58,077 nucleotides of DNA from a virus. Within the stretch, counting starts at the first letter, position 1. Each line of letters opens with the position of its first letter. The stretch is taken from the IMG/VR virus record IMGVR_UViG_3300035034_002703, positions 1 through 58,077 of that record. One strand, written 5' to 3'. The position numbers were made by a program, and so were the translations under genes. Positions 48,639-57,749 of the stretch are shown here, one piece after another. The notes beneath the pieces were generated by a model, which saw nothing but the letters and a program-made list of their open reading frames with translations, did no database searches and had not been told where the DNA came from.

Positions 48639-49268
48639 ATGTCGTTCGAAAATGGTTACGCAGACGCAATGTACGAGTTTGGTGATATGCTGGAAAAAGG
48701 CGCAAGCCTCGGCGATTGCCTTGAGGCAGCCCAATTCACCGTGAACCAAGACGCAGAGAAGCTTGCTTCTGAGGGCGTCGATGCTGATTACCAGCTTGGC
48801 GTTGAGTCGGTCTGTTATGACCTTCTCAAAGAAGCAGCCAGCTACTTCGGTCAGTACGAAGTGATGGACGAAGACGAAGCTACCTTCGACATCTTCGATA
48901 AGGTTGCTGGCAAACGCTACGACAAAGCCAAAGCTCTTGCCATGGAAGGTCGTGGCAAGTCCTACGGCCAGCATGTCGATGCAATCGGCAGAGGCGTCAA
49001 AGGCGTCGGTAAAAAGATGAAAGAGCTTGGAACCAAGGGTTATCAGGCTGCTGCTCGTGGTGTCATGGGTGGTCAAGATGCCGGTAAGCTTCGTAGTGGT
49101 GCTGGTATTGTTGGTGCTGCCGGTCTTGCTGCTGGCGGTGGTATTGCTGCTCACAAAGCGTACAAAAACCGCAAGAAGAAGAAGCAGGGCAAGAGTGCTA
49201 GCGTGAATCAGTACGAAATCAACCACGCACTGGAGACTCTTGATGCAGCCGGACTCCTCGACGATTGA
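48639..49268 (+). CDS. Glycine-zipper protein with K-x-A motifs
   Basis: 209 residues from ATG 48639 (CAGGAG five bases upstream). The N-terminal half is acidic with EKGAS, EKLAS, LKEAA and DKVAG. A basic stretch follows, then the zipper GAGIVGAAGLAAGGGIAAHK near residue 165 and YKNRKKKKQGKS. It joins both themes of this region: repeated K-x-A and a membrane-type glycine segment. Confidence 0.7.
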   Translation: MSFENGYADAMYEFGDMLEKGASLGDCLEAAQFTVNQDAEKLASEGVDADYQLGVESVCYDLLKEAASYFGQYEVMDEDEATFDIFDKVAGKRYDKAKALAMEGRGKSYGQHVDAIGRGVKGVGKKMKELGTKGYQAAARGVMGGQDAGKLRSGAGIVGAAGLAAGGGIAAHKAYKNRKKKKQGKSASVNQYEINHALETLDAAGLLDD

Positions 49269-49458
49269 GGCACTGGTTACGGAATTGCTCCTCAAGCATG
49301 AAGAGATTCCGCTTGAGGAGCAATTTCTAGCCTTCCTTACTATGGAGCCGTTTGTACAGATTCTTCGCAAGGAGGGTTTCGATAACGGTGACATTCTTAA
49401 ATTGTGCCGACAAATCGAAGCGAGAAAGAAAGATGGGCATCAAGAATACGATTCATAA
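49243..49458 (+). CDS. Small hypothetical protein
   Basis: 71 residues from ATG 49243, overlapping both neighbours by about 26 bases. MQPDSSTIEALVTELLLKHE, then FLAFLTMEPFVQILRKEGFD: helical throughout. No motif recognised. The double overlap is unusual but the reading looks protein-like. Confidence 0.5.
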   Translation: MQPDSSTIEALVTELLLKHEEIPLEEQFLAFLTMEPFVQILRKEGFDNGDILKLCRQIEARKKDGHQEYDS

Positions 49459-49789
49459 AAAATTCCTCAAAGTGGCCGAACAGAGAGATGCTCTCTCAGA
49501 GGAAGTCAAGCAACTACGCGAAAAGCTCGCTTCGTATCAGCGACGTGATCGTGCTGAAGAAGTTCTTATTCAGGCGCGTGAATCTGATGCATGCCCTCCC
49601 GGCCTACGGGCAGATACGGTAGATGGATTTCTTTCCAAACGAGCAAACCTAGAAGATAAGCCCCTTGAGGGTATCGACAAAATTGCCACCATGCTTGAAT
49701 GGTGGGGAGAGGGAGACGCCATGGAGGTTGCAGAACTCGATGACGGCTCTACTGATGATTTGACGGGCTGGTTGAGAAGCCAAGCTTAA
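49433..49789 (+). CDS. Small K-x-A-rich protein
   Basis: 118 residues from ATG 49433. MGIKNTIHKKFLKVAEQRDA opens with a tag-like LKVA eleven residues in. A coiled coil follows (ALSEEVKQLREKLASYQRRD), then SKRAN and DKIAT and an acidic end. No family recognised. It lies just before the decoration and capsid genes, suggesting a virion or scaffold role. Confidence 0.6.
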   Translation: MGIKNTIHKKFLKVAEQRDALSEEVKQLREKLASYQRRDRAEEVLIQARESDACPPGLRADTVDGFLSKRANLEDKPLEGIDKIATMLEWWGEGDAMEVAELDDGSTDDLTGWLRSQA

Positions 49790-49818
49790 AAATAAATGTT
49801 TGATTGAGGTGACACAAA

Positions 49819-50361
49819 ATGGCTAAAAGTAAAGAATATATCAATCCAGTTCGTCCCCGCGACATCTCGGACATCATCTCCGAAGAAGTGGCGACTAGCT
49901 CGGCAGACTTTCTTCCGGGCACCCTGTGCGTCAAAGACGACGACGGACTTCTCGTTAAATGCGACCCTCAAGGTGATGCTACGCACCGCGTGCGAGCACC
50001 TTTCATCCTGTGGATCGACCTTTCTACTCGTGCTGATGCCGATTTCGTCGACAAAGACGGGAACGACCGAAAGCAGGCCACCTGCCTATCGCAGGAATTC
50101 ATTGGCTATGTCAATGAGGCTGAGCTTTTCAGCACCACCAGTAACAATATTGCCAGCACGCTAAATGCGGCAACCCGAGGCGATCTGGTTCTTCGATCGC
50201 TTGAAGATCCCGGCAAATTTATGGCGCTTACGCCTACCGAGATCGACGGCGAAGTTACGGCAACCAACTTCACCCAGACCGAGCTTGCTCTGATGATTGT
50301 CGGTCAGGTTGAAGATGCTGCCAACTCCAGCGGATTCGTGAAGGTGCGTTTCCAGCTGTAA
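49819..50361 (+). CDS. Head decoration-like protein
   Basis: 180 residues, directly before the major capsid gene. MAKSKEYINPVRPRDISDII, then LPGTLCVKDDDGLLVKCDPQ and TELALMIVGQVEDAANSSGF VKVRFQL show a beta-rich fold with the valine/glycine pattern of capsid decoration or head-stabilising proteins. The position supports this; no direct family match is claimed. Confidence 0.5.
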   Translation: MAKSKEYINPVRPRDISDIISEEVATSSADFLPGTLCVKDDDGLLVKCDPQGDATHRVRAPFILWIDLSTRADADFVDKDGNDRKQATCLSQEFIGYVNEAELFSTTSNNIASTLNAATRGDLVLRSLEDPGKFMALTPTEIDGEVTATNFTQTELALMIVGQVEDAANSSGFVKVRFQL

Positions 50362-50400
50362 TTCTGAATGTGTAAATGTGTGAATGGATAGGAGAGAAGA

Positions 50401-51390
50401 ATGTCGAATTTTTATGACGCACAGCTGAACGAAGTCTTTCTTCAGCTGCTAGACGACCCGGAGATGCACAAAGAAGCTGAGCAGCGTGCATCTGAGTACC
50501 TGAAGGTCCAGATCTATGAAGATAGCTTCATGGAGCGGATTCTTCCGGCTACCCCGATTTCGCCAGCTCAGTGCGATAGAACGGTCGATTCGCCGAACTA
50601 CGTGAAAGTCATTGATAAGGAATTCGCCGACGTTGGTGCGGTGACCCTTGGCTTCCGTGGTCGAAGTGACTACCAGTTTGTCGAAACTGACCGCTATCAG
50701 GTCAACTTCTTCAAAATTGAATCGGAAGAGTACGAGGTCACCGAGGGTGAACTTCGTGGCATGCGCCAGCCGCTGCAAAACCTGATTCGTCACCACATCG
50801 CGTACTACATTCGCAAAAAGATGGACGAAGCGTTCATCGGTCTTTGCGAAAAAGCCGTGAACGGCGATCCCAGCGTTCAGGTCATCGACGAGCGTAGCTC
50901 CCCCGATGGTGCCAACGGTGGTAGTGGTAGTGGTGCTCAAATCATCACCCCCGAGCTTATCGTTAAGCTGCGAAACATCCTTGATGGTCGCAACACTAAC
51001 GGTAGGTACATGGAAGCTGCCACGCTTCTGATGAGCCGCTCGATGTTCAACTACGTTTCGACGTGGATTCAGGGCCAGAAAGAGGGTGGATCGCACTCTC
51101 CGGGTCTGTCGAGTGGACTGGGTACCGAGTTCTGGCGTGACGGATATCAGTACGACAAGCTTGACAACCTTCGTGTTGTCACGACCGTCAAATCTGATCT
51201 CGTCCCCGAAAACGTCGTGTACGTCTTCGCGCCGCCCGAGCTTATCGGTCATCACTTCACCTTCAATGACGATCGTTTCTCGATTCTTCGAGAGCACGAC
51301 CGCATGAGATGGAAAGGATGGCGTACCTTCGGTTGCGCAATCGGTAACGCCTACTCGGTGGGCAAACTGATTCTGGAACCGATCGTCTGA
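50401..51390 (+). CDS. Major capsid protein, HK97-fold type
   Basis: 329 residues. Features fit an HK97-like capsid protein: a short N-terminal arm, FMERILPATPISPAQCDRTV, the E-loop/spine region (KIESEEYEVTEGELRGMRQP, HIAYYIRKKMDEAFIGLCEK), a glycine-rich loop (GANGGSGSGAQIITPELIVK), and a P-domain/A-domain end (NVVYVFAPPELIGHHFTFND, TFGCAIGNAYSVGKLILEPI). The N-terminus includes HKEAEQRAS, one more K-x-A, 25 residues in, possibly a processing site. A strong terminator follows, as is usual for a highly expressed capsid gene. Confidence 0.78.
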   Translation: MSNFYDAQLNEVFLQLLDDPEMHKEAEQRASEYLKVQIYEDSFMERILPATPISPAQCDRTVDSPNYVKVIDKEFADVGAVTLGFRGRSDYQFVETDRYQVNFFKIESEEYEVTEGELRGMRQPLQNLIRHHIAYYIRKKMDEAFIGLCEKAVNGDPSVQVIDERSSPDGANGGSGSGAQIITPELIVKLRNILDGRNTNGRYMEAATLLMSRSMFNYVSTWIQGQKEGGSHSPGLSSGLGTEFWRDGYQYDKLDNLRVVTTVKSDLVPENVVYVFAPPELIGHHFTFNDDRFSILREHDRMRWKGWRTFGCAIGNAYSVGKLILEPIV

Positions 51391-51404
51391 TCCTAACCAG
51401 CTTT

Positions 51405-51435
51405 AGCCCCCCGGTTAGCCGGGGGGCTTTTTTTT
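51405..51435 (+). terminator. Rho-independent terminator after the capsid gene
   Basis: A perfect 10-base-pair stem AGCCCCCCGG / CCGGGGGGCT with loop TTAG, followed by a T run (51428-51435). It lies 15 bases after the capsid stop and should cut readthrough into the neck and tail genes, setting a high capsid-to-tail ratio. Confidence 0.95.
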
Positions 51436-51448
51436 ATAGGAGTTTACA

Positions 51449-52012
51449 ATGATGGACATTCTGAAAAACCCCAACACTCGTATTCGATTCAGCAACCCCA
51501 ACCGTACGCGTTACCGCATTGGCACCAGCACGATTTTGCCAGAATGTGAGAGTGACATCGGTTTTCGTGACCTCGTACCGGACAGGCTTCAATTTCTAGA
51601 AGATGTCGGCGTTGAGTGTCTCGGCGTTGTTCTTGATGGAAAGCTTTACTCTCTAGAAGAGTGCCCGCTTGAGGTTGAGGAAGAACCTGAAGTTGAGGAA
51701 GAGCCTGAGACCGAAGAAGAGCCTGCACCGGAGCCGGAAGTTGAGCCAGAGCCTGAGACCGAAGAAGAGCCTGCACCGGAGCCGGAAGTCGAAGAAGAGC
51801 CTGTCGAGGAGCCTCAGGAAGAAGAGGATGTTGAGGAGGATGAGGATGTCGATGATTTCTTCGCAGTCGAAGAAGAAAAACCGACAGAGTCAGATTTCGA
51901 TGGTATGCTCAAAGACGAACTGATCGAGCTTTGCGAAGAGCATAGCCTCGATACTGATGGTCTTAAAGCAGATCTCATTGAAAGGCTGATCGAAAATGGC
52001 GTCTTACCGTGA
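51449..52012 (+). CDS. Acidic repeat protein with C-terminal SAP/HeH-like motif
   Basis: 187 residues, AGGAG upstream. A folded head (RIRFSNPNRTRYRIGTSTIL) is followed by an EEPEP repeat region (about residues 70-130), with a 16-residue unit given twice. The end, FDGMLKDELIELCEEHSLDT then DGLKADLIERLIENG, is a SAP/HeH-type helix-extended loop-helix that binds DNA. The plan (acidic Glu/Pro linker plus small DNA-binding end) parallels the alphaCTD-like gene at 5595. Located at the head-neck junction. Confidence 0.7.
   Translation: MMDILKNPNTRIRFSNPNRTRYRIGTSTILPECESDIGFRDLVPDRLQFLEDVGVECLGVVLDGKLYSLEECPLEVEEEPEVEEEPETEEEPAPEPEVEPEPETEEEPAPEPEVEEEPVEEPQEEEDVEEDEDVDDFFAVEEEKPTESDFDGMLKDELIELCEEHSLDTDGLKADLIERLIENGVLP
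51701..51789 (+). repeat. Tandem 48-base repeat in coding sequence
   Basis: A segment of about 41 bases starting GAGCCTGAGACCGAAG at 51701 recurs exactly at 51749, a 48-base period, so each unit encodes 16 residues of the acidic EEPEP linker. The identity at DNA level points to a recent duplication or slippage. Repeat number may vary between related phages. Confidence 0.75.
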
Positions 52013-52463
52013 CATCGAAGTTCCCGAGCTACTCGTAGATGATCTGCGTATGTACCTCGGTGACCTTCCTGAGTTAAATCGCCTGATCGAAGGGACCGAG
52101 CTGTCTGACGAGAAAATTCGTCTGGCAGTTCGTCTCTTTATAGGTCACTTCAATAATTCACCACCGCCTCTGGAGACGAAGTATGGGGCAGATAACTTTC
52201 CAGACCCCATGCTCATGTTTCACGGAACCGGCATCGAGCTTTTGAAGATGGCCGGTATCGTTCAGTCCAGAAACTTTCTCAACTTCAATGATGGCGGCGT
52301 GCCTGTCACCGTGAGTGATAAGGCGCAAGACTACCTGTCTTGGATTAACAACTTCTTTCAGACGTACATCCAAGACTTCCAGAATACGAAAGTTTCGCTC
52401 AATGCCGAAGAAGGTTTTGGGTATATCGATTCGCCAGAAGCTTGGTTTCCTGACTTTATTTAA
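51996..52463 (+). CDS. Putative head-tail connector (neck) protein
   Basis: 155 residues, overlapping the preceding gene by 17 bases. Helical and polar: ELLVDDLRMYLGDLPELNRL, EKIRLAVRLFIGHFNNSPPP, then DNFPDPMLMFHGTGIELLKM and a C-terminal aromatic end (SPEAWFPDFI). The size and position between capsid and sheath fit an adaptor that docks on the portal. Motif evidence is weak. Confidence 0.5.
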   Translation: MASYRDIEVPELLVDDLRMYLGDLPELNRLIEGTELSDEKIRLAVRLFIGHFNNSPPPLETKYGADNFPDPMLMFHGTGIELLKMAGIVQSRNFLNFNDGGVPVTVSDKAQDYLSWINNFFQTYIQDFQNTKVSLNAEEGFGYIDSPEAWFPDFI

Positions 52464-53242
52464 TGGCAAACTTCAGGCACATATTTGTAAGTGTCTGGCC
52501 CAGTAAAGGTTGGCGAATTCAATGGAAGATCGACGACCTTGAGCCCGTCCACGAGATCAGTATAGAGCGGGCGCATGGACCAGAGGGGCCTTGGGAAGAA
52601 TTGGCCCGCGAGGCGTGGGATGTGGTGACGTATGTCGATTCCGGCATCCCTATGCGTGCATTCTGGGACGAGACGTTTTACCGCATCAAGGTATACGACG
52701 GCCAAACCGTCATCGCGACCTCGAAAGCCCAGACCCGAGGAACCGAAGAAAATCGCATCGCTGCCGAGATTATTCGCCAGCACGAGCTTTTGTTATACGG
52801 CGCAAACTCGCATCCGGGGTATTTTGGTAGATGGATGGCCTGCTACAAAAAGACCACTTACGGTACTTGGTGTGAAAACTGCGTCGACCCGGACACTCAA
52901 GAAGCATTCAGGGACGATTGCCCCGTATGTCAGGGCACCAAATACATCGAGTCGTACGCCAATCCTGTAAAGTTCAAGGGTAGGTGGATGCAGCAGAACC
53001 AAAAAACAACCGTGACCACTGGCATCGGCAAACAGCAGACCGAAGAGAAGATGTTGTTTCTTGCGTCTTACCCTGTTCTTGAGCCGGAAGATGTCATCGT
53101 GGAAAAGGTGCACGGCAGGCACTGGCGCGTAAAAAATATCACTGCCAGCGCAATGAACGACATTATCACCAGCCAGAAGGCTGTGTGCGAAATGATCCCC
53201 GTTGATTTCGTTGAATCTAAACTGGATTATCCTGATGAGTAA
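52463..53242 (+). CDS. Putative neck protein with Fn3-like and zinc parts
   Basis: 259 residues. An N-terminal beta-sandwich resembles fibronectin type III (WRIQWKIDDLEPVHEISIER, TFYRIKVYDGQTVIATSKAQ). It is followed by CENCVDPD...CPVCQG, a CxxC/CxxC zinc-like site, and a beta-rich C-terminal part (MLFLASYPVLEPEDVIVEKV). It lies among the neck genes. Role inferred from position. Confidence 0.5.
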   Translation: MANFRHIFVSVWPSKGWRIQWKIDDLEPVHEISIERAHGPEGPWEELAREAWDVVTYVDSGIPMRAFWDETFYRIKVYDGQTVIATSKAQTRGTEENRIAAEIIRQHELLLYGANSHPGYFGRWMACYKKTTYGTWCENCVDPDTQEAFRDDCPVCQGTKYIESYANPVKFKGRWMQQNQKTTVTTGIGKQQTEEKMLFLASYPVLEPEDVIVEKVHGRHWRVKNITASAMNDIITSQKAVCEMIPVDFVESKLDYPDE

Positions 53243-53909
53243 TGCTCCGATTACATTTCTTAACAGGGGTGAGAAAATCCTGATGGCCTTCTTCAAGGCT
53301 TTTTTTAAACAGGAATACCTCTTTGGGCATATCAAAAACGAATTTCTATACACTGACAACTTTGAAGATGGGTCGCTCATTATCAAGATGAGTGAGACTC
53401 AAGAGGTGGAAACCACCAATGCAGTGCCTGCGCTGCACTATCAGGAGGGTGGCTTCTCTGAAGAAAACAGAATTATCGATAATCGAAAGCTGCATGAAAT
53501 CGGCCAGCAAGAGTTTCACAAGAGCGGATTTTTTCTTCCTGTGACCATTCATTGTCTGTCTAGGAGAAAAGCTTCAGCAAAACTTTTGCAAGCTGTGACA
53601 TCTAATGCCATTATTATGTTCAGGAAAGCGATTTACGAGATGGGCGTTGATTATATCAGCCCCATTCAAGGTCAGCCTCCTCGGCGTCTTTCGGATGCGC
53701 AAGATGGCTCTGGACCTTATGATTGTGCGATTTCTTTCCAACTAAGAAACGAATTAGATTGGTTTCTCGGCTACAGCGGCGACATCGAAGAGAAAGTTAG
53801 TATTCAAATTTTGGCCGCTCTCGATGAAATCGAGTATGATAATAACGGCAATCCAGTGGGACCGGTTGGTGAATGGTTCGAACAGATGGTGGAGATAGAT
53901 AATGGCTGA
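53235..53909 (+). CDS. Putative neck or tail-completion protein
   Basis: 224 residues from ATG 53235, overlapping the preceding gene by 8 bases. MSNAPITFLNRGEKILMAFF, then LHEIGQQEFHKSGFFLPVTI and FQLRNELDWFLGYSGDIEEK. No family is certain. Immediately before the sheath gene, where myovirus tail terminator or completion proteins are usually encoded. Confidence 0.5.
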   Translation: MSNAPITFLNRGEKILMAFFKAFFKQEYLFGHIKNEFLYTDNFEDGSLIIKMSETQEVETTNAVPALHYQEGGFSEENRIIDNRKLHEIGQQEFHKSGFFLPVTIHCLSRRKASAKLLQAVTSNAIIMFRKAIYEMGVDYISPIQGQPPRRLSDAQDGSGPYDCAISFQLRNELDWFLGYSGDIEEKVSIQILAALDEIEYDNNGNPVGPVGEWFEQMVEIDNG

Positions 53910-56625
53910 TTACAGAAAACCGGATGCGTACGTTCGCCAAGAGATCGTAGAAGATGTCATTGTGGCGGTCGACCCCGAGCTTCCTACATGCGTCTTAGGC
54001 CCGCTTTATCAAGTGGTCGAAGAAGGAAAATGCTCTAGTGACTTCGATCCTCTAAATAGTGATCCTCAAGTATTTGAGTGGCCCGACCTCAAGGTTGGTG
54101 CTGTCGTCGATCTTCAGGGGACCAGAAACGGATATATCGACTCGCAGCGCAGGCGTCTAGCGCCTTTCGTTCCGAAATTTTATCTGGTCGACGGGACCGT
54201 TAAGCATGAAATTTCTGATGATGACGTAGAGGGTTTAAATCAGAGCGGGTTTAAGATTAAGCAATCTGCTCGTGAGGGTAAAGAGCATGCCACCATTGGC
54301 TTTTATGTTGTGGCTGGCAAATTTTATCACCCCACTGGTTTTGATGGAGCTTTTGGTGATGTTCAGGTCGGGGATCGCCTAGACCTAAATGGAAGCGATT
54401 TCACAGTCGAATCCGTCACCAATCGTGAAATTCTGGTTGAAGAGCAGTTGGTGGGTGTTACGCCTCCTGCAAAAGTCACCCCAGATGTTGATAATGGCCC
54501 CCACATCGATGTTAGCTCACCTCTTGCTGGGCGCGTGGTTATCTCCAATGATACCGAAGATTGGGATACTGCCTCTGGTCAAGTTATTGAAGTCGGGGAT
54601 GTCGTAAGAACCTACCAGCCGATGGTGGGGCTTACAAAAATCGAAGGAACCATGCAGGCCGTGACCTCTGACACTGTTACTGTTGCTTCGCCTGCAACTG
54701 AATTTGGGGTTAATATCTCCACGGATGATGTTCAGGGGTATCTTTGCCTAGTCAACAACAAAACCCAAGGAACCACCGAAAGAGCGAACTTAGAGTCCAT
54801 CGATACCACCACCGGGGAAATTGTCTTCTACAGCACCCTCTCCGGTGTGGTTGATGGTGACACGGTTGACGTGACAATCCTTTCACCTCAGGAAGGGCAC
54901 ATCGAGTCGTTTAACGCCACTAAAGACGAAATGACAGTGGTTGTGCCTCAGACTTTTTCGGCAACTGATGTCCCTGTGGATATTTATTACGCCGCTGAGT
55001 CTGATGTTAAAGTTTATCCCGCCTTCGACGTCAAGGCTGACTACCGTGCACTTCGTAAAGATCTCGCCAACGAGGTCATCGAGGTAGGCTCGCAGACTGA
55101 ACTTCTGACGGAAGTTGGCGAAGATGGTGTCCATTTCAAAGATGGTCTTGCTTGGACCACCGATGTTGTGCTTGGCGCACAACCCACGGCGAGCAACACC
55201 TACTTTATTCCGGTCGACCTTGAGCCATCAGGCTCGACGGGGCTTCCTGAAAATATCGACAAATCGACTGGGTACGGCACTGCTCTTGAAGCCGCAGAAT
55301 CTGTCGACGCCTACAACATGGTTGTGAGAGATCGATCGGTGCAAAGCGATCTGATCACTCACGTCAATAATCAGTCGACGGTCGATCAGGCAAATGAGAG
55401 ACGAGGATTCTTGTCTCTTGAAATGCCGATGGGCAAAAAAGACTCCAAGCAGGGTCAAGTCAGTCCCGGTCAAGTTGCTGGCGGTATGGGGGACGGTACC
55501 AACACCACTCTCACTGACGGTGACGATCAGCTTAACTTCCTCGATTACGTCGTCGAAGGCACCAAGGTTGTGGTGACGTACCCTGAAGAGCTTGAAGGAA
55601 CTTATACAGCTCTTGGCACCACCACAAGTGACGCACTCATCCTTGACGGTGATGGCTGGCCTGTAGAGAAAGAGTTTACGACAAGCTCTTTCACTGTGAC
55701 TACTACTGCTGGCGTTCACACTTTTGGCGGTGTGACTGGCGGCTTCCCGCATGTGGAGGCTGGCGACTATGCAGAATTTGTCAGCGGCGCAGACGTCTAT
55801 CGTCTAAAAATCACCTCGACCACGGCAGATGGTTTTGTGGCTGTCGATGAGGTTCCCGGAGATCTCGACCTCAGTGGAGCTACCACCACCGAGCTTTCGG
55901 TGATTCGTTCGTGGGAAGATGTCAGATACCACATCGACCCGCTGTCGAAAAACGAGCAGGTCGATGAACTTATCGCCAGAAAGCCTGTCGATGACAGACG
56001 CTTTACGGTCACGCTCGACTACACGCCCACGATGACTGTTGGCGTGAATACCTCGGGCGATGACATCGACGAAGAGCTTGATGCTGCGGTGACTCTTGCG
56101 GCCATCGCCGCAAAGCGAAGTGGCTCGAAGTCACACCAAGAGGTCACTGGTCTATTCCTTGGGTCGGGAGTCAAAACCTGTCCCTACACCAAGGGATACT
56201 TCACCAAAGGGCAGATGAACAAGCTTGCTGGTGCTGGGTTCACGCTACTTGAGTCGGTCTCAAAAGATAGCCAACCCTATATTAGGGACATGGTGACTTC
56301 GTCTACGGGTGGGCTTGTCGAGCGAGAAGAGATCGTCACTACGAATGCTGATTATCAATCCAAGGCACTTCGTAGAACGTTCGCGCTCAAGCCGGGGCGT
56401 CGTCCGAAAATCATCACCAAGAAATTGGTGGGTCTTCGCACGATGCAGGTCGATACGATTCTGGGCAACTGGAAAAATGAGACCCCCGAGCCGCGTCTGT
56501 ATGATTACAGACTGGTTGAGGTTGGTAGAAGCGAGACCAACAAAAGAAAGATCGATGTTGTGTATGAAGGTAAGTTTGTGGTCGCCGAAAAAGAGATCGA
56601 ATTCACGATCCAGATCACTGTTTGA
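53902..56625 (+). CDS. Tail sheath protein
   Basis: 907 residues, longer than the roughly 660 of T4 sheath. It starts MADYRKPDAYVRQEIVEDVI, the usual sheath N-terminus. The central region has several beta-rich inserted domains, often external. The C-terminal core reads FTLLESVSKDSQPYIRDMVT, then STGGLVEREEIVTTNADYQS, RTFALKPGRRPKIITKKLVG, and DVVYEGKFVVAEKEIEFTIQ at the end, as in contractile sheath subunits. It contracts to drive the tube through the cell envelope. Followed by the tube gene, the usual order. Confidence 0.82.
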   Translation: MADYRKPDAYVRQEIVEDVIVAVDPELPTCVLGPLYQVVEEGKCSSDFDPLNSDPQVFEWPDLKVGAVVDLQGTRNGYIDSQRRRLAPFVPKFYLVDGTVKHEISDDDVEGLNQSGFKIKQSAREGKEHATIGFYVVAGKFYHPTGFDGAFGDVQVGDRLDLNGSDFTVESVTNREILVEEQLVGVTPPAKVTPDVDNGPHIDVSSPLAGRVVISNDTEDWDTASGQVIEVGDVVRTYQPMVGLTKIEGTMQAVTSDTVTVASPATEFGVNISTDDVQGYLCLVNNKTQGTTERANLESIDTTTGEIVFYSTLSGVVDGDTVDVTILSPQEGHIESFNATKDEMTVVVPQTFSATDVPVDIYYAAESDVKVYPAFDVKADYRALRKDLANEVIEVGSQTELLTEVGEDGVHFKDGLAWTTDVVLGAQPTASNTYFIPVDLEPSGSTGLPENIDKSTGYGTALEAAESVDAYNMVVRDRSVQSDLITHVNNQSTVDQANERRGFLSLEMPMGKKDSKQGQVSPGQVAGGMGDGTNTTLTDGDDQLNFLDYVVEGTKVVVTYPEELEGTYTALGTTTSDALILDGDGWPVEKEFTTSSFTVTTTAGVHTFGGVTGGFPHVEAGDYAEFVSGADVYRLKITSTTADGFVAVDEVPGDLDLSGATTTELSVIRSWEDVRYHIDPLSKNEQVDELIARKPVDDRRFTVTLDYTPTMTVGVNTSGDDIDEELDAAVTLAAIAAKRSGSKSHQEVTGLFLGSGVKTCPYTKGYFTKGQMNKLAGAGFTLLESVSKDSQPYIRDMVTSSTGGLVEREEIVTTNADYQSKALRRTFALKPGRRPKIITKKLVGLRTMQVDTILGNWKNETPEPRLYDYRLVEVGRSETNKRKIDVVYEGKFVVAEKEIEFTIQITV

Positions 56626-56637
56626 TTGGAGTAAAAA

Positions 56638-57303
56638 ATGGCTGAAGTAGATCTATACCAACAGTCCAATCTGGACAACTGGGCCTTTCGAAGCTTCCAC
56701 GTTGGTCTTGACGAGGGTGGTAAAAATACCAACCCCGTTACGGCTGAGAATGTCATGGTAGCTGCAGGACCTCCTCGTCTATCTCAAATTGGTCAAGATT
56801 TTGGCGACAAAGTCTTTCCACTCGGGATGATCGAGAACGTCTCTATTGGTCAGCAGAAAATGCTACAGCCCATCCGAGAGATTGGTTCTCGTAGGGCGTA
56901 CATCATCGGTGGTTACTCGACGGGTAACCTGATGATTTCTCGTGTCCTCTACAGCCACGCGTCATTGCTGCGCGTGCTTACGGCTGCGAACGACGACCAA
57001 GAAGGGATCGATAATCCTGCTGGTGCAAACGCTGGTCAAGGTTTTGATGGACAAGATTCTGTCGCAAACCTGACGGCTGAGAAATCATGGTACATCAACC
57101 TTCAGTCGGAGCTTTTTGACCGACCCGTAGGATTGATGTTCTATATGCTGGATCAGAGAAATAACCCCTACGGCGCAATGTATGCTGAAGAGGTTATGGT
57201 GCAGTCGCACAACATGGCACTAGCCTCTCAAGGTCTTGCTGTTGCTGAGCAGGTATCGATGATGTTTGATCGTATTATGCCGGTTGCTGCCACGACGGGA
57301 TAA
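56638..57303 (+). CDS. Putative tail tube protein
   Basis: 221 residues, directly after the sheath gene. VTAENVMVAAGPPRLSQIGQ, EIGSRRAYIIGGYSTGNLMI, SRVLYSHASLLRVLTAANDD and FDRPVGLMFYMLDQRNNPYG suggest a beta-barrel tube subunit. Position is the main support; tube proteins vary greatly in sequence. Confidence 0.62.
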   Translation: MAEVDLYQQSNLDNWAFRSFHVGLDEGGKNTNPVTAENVMVAAGPPRLSQIGQDFGDKVFPLGMIENVSIGQQKMLQPIREIGSRRAYIIGGYSTGNLMISRVLYSHASLLRVLTAANDDQEGIDNPAGANAGQGFDGQDSVANLTAEKSWYINLQSELFDRPVGLMFYMLDQRNNPYGAMYAEEVMVQSHNMALASQGLAVAEQVSMMFDRIMPVAATTG

Positions 57304-57305
57304 AA

Positions 57306-57749
57306 ATGTTTAGAATCGTAAGGGATGTTTACACTACACTTACCGGTGGTGTGCTGGCTTTTGCCACATACTACGACACTGATCCATCTCTAGAAGATGG
57401 TGATGCGCTCCCCTTTAGGGTGGACGGCACTGGCAAGCTGCTCGTTTCTGGCAGTGGTGGGTCTGCCACCACCACCGTACATTCAGCAGACGGCTCAGAA
57501 GAAGAGTACGTACTGGATACGTCTTCCTCATCGATGGGCATGGTTACGTTTTATGCCCCCGGAGGAAGTGCTATCTATGCCATCGAAGAATCTGTAGATG
57601 GTACGAGGTGGGACGAAATTAAAAGCGGATCAGTTACAGCAGACACTCTAGAAGTTGTGAGACTATCCTCCATTTATGGTGGCTCACTAAAAATCAAAGT
57701 GATCTCGACCGTAGCCGTTGAGGTCGAGGCGATCACTAAGAATGCTTAA
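57306..57749 (+). CDS. Hypothetical tail-region protein
   Basis: 147 residues. Beta-rich, Ser/Gly/Thr-rich: GGVLAFATYYDTDPSLEDGD, VSGSGGSATTTVHSADGSEE, LEVVRLSSIYGGSLKIKVIS. Sits between tube and LamG genes. It may be a small tail or fibre-attachment protein; no family recognised. Confidence 0.6.
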   Translation: MFRIVRDVYTTLTGGVLAFATYYDTDPSLEDGDALPFRVDGTGKLLVSGSGGSATTTVHSADGSEEEYVLDTSSSSMGMVTFYAPGGSAIYAIEESVDGTRWDEIKSGSVTADTLEVVRLSSIYGGSLKIKVISTVAVEVEAITKNA

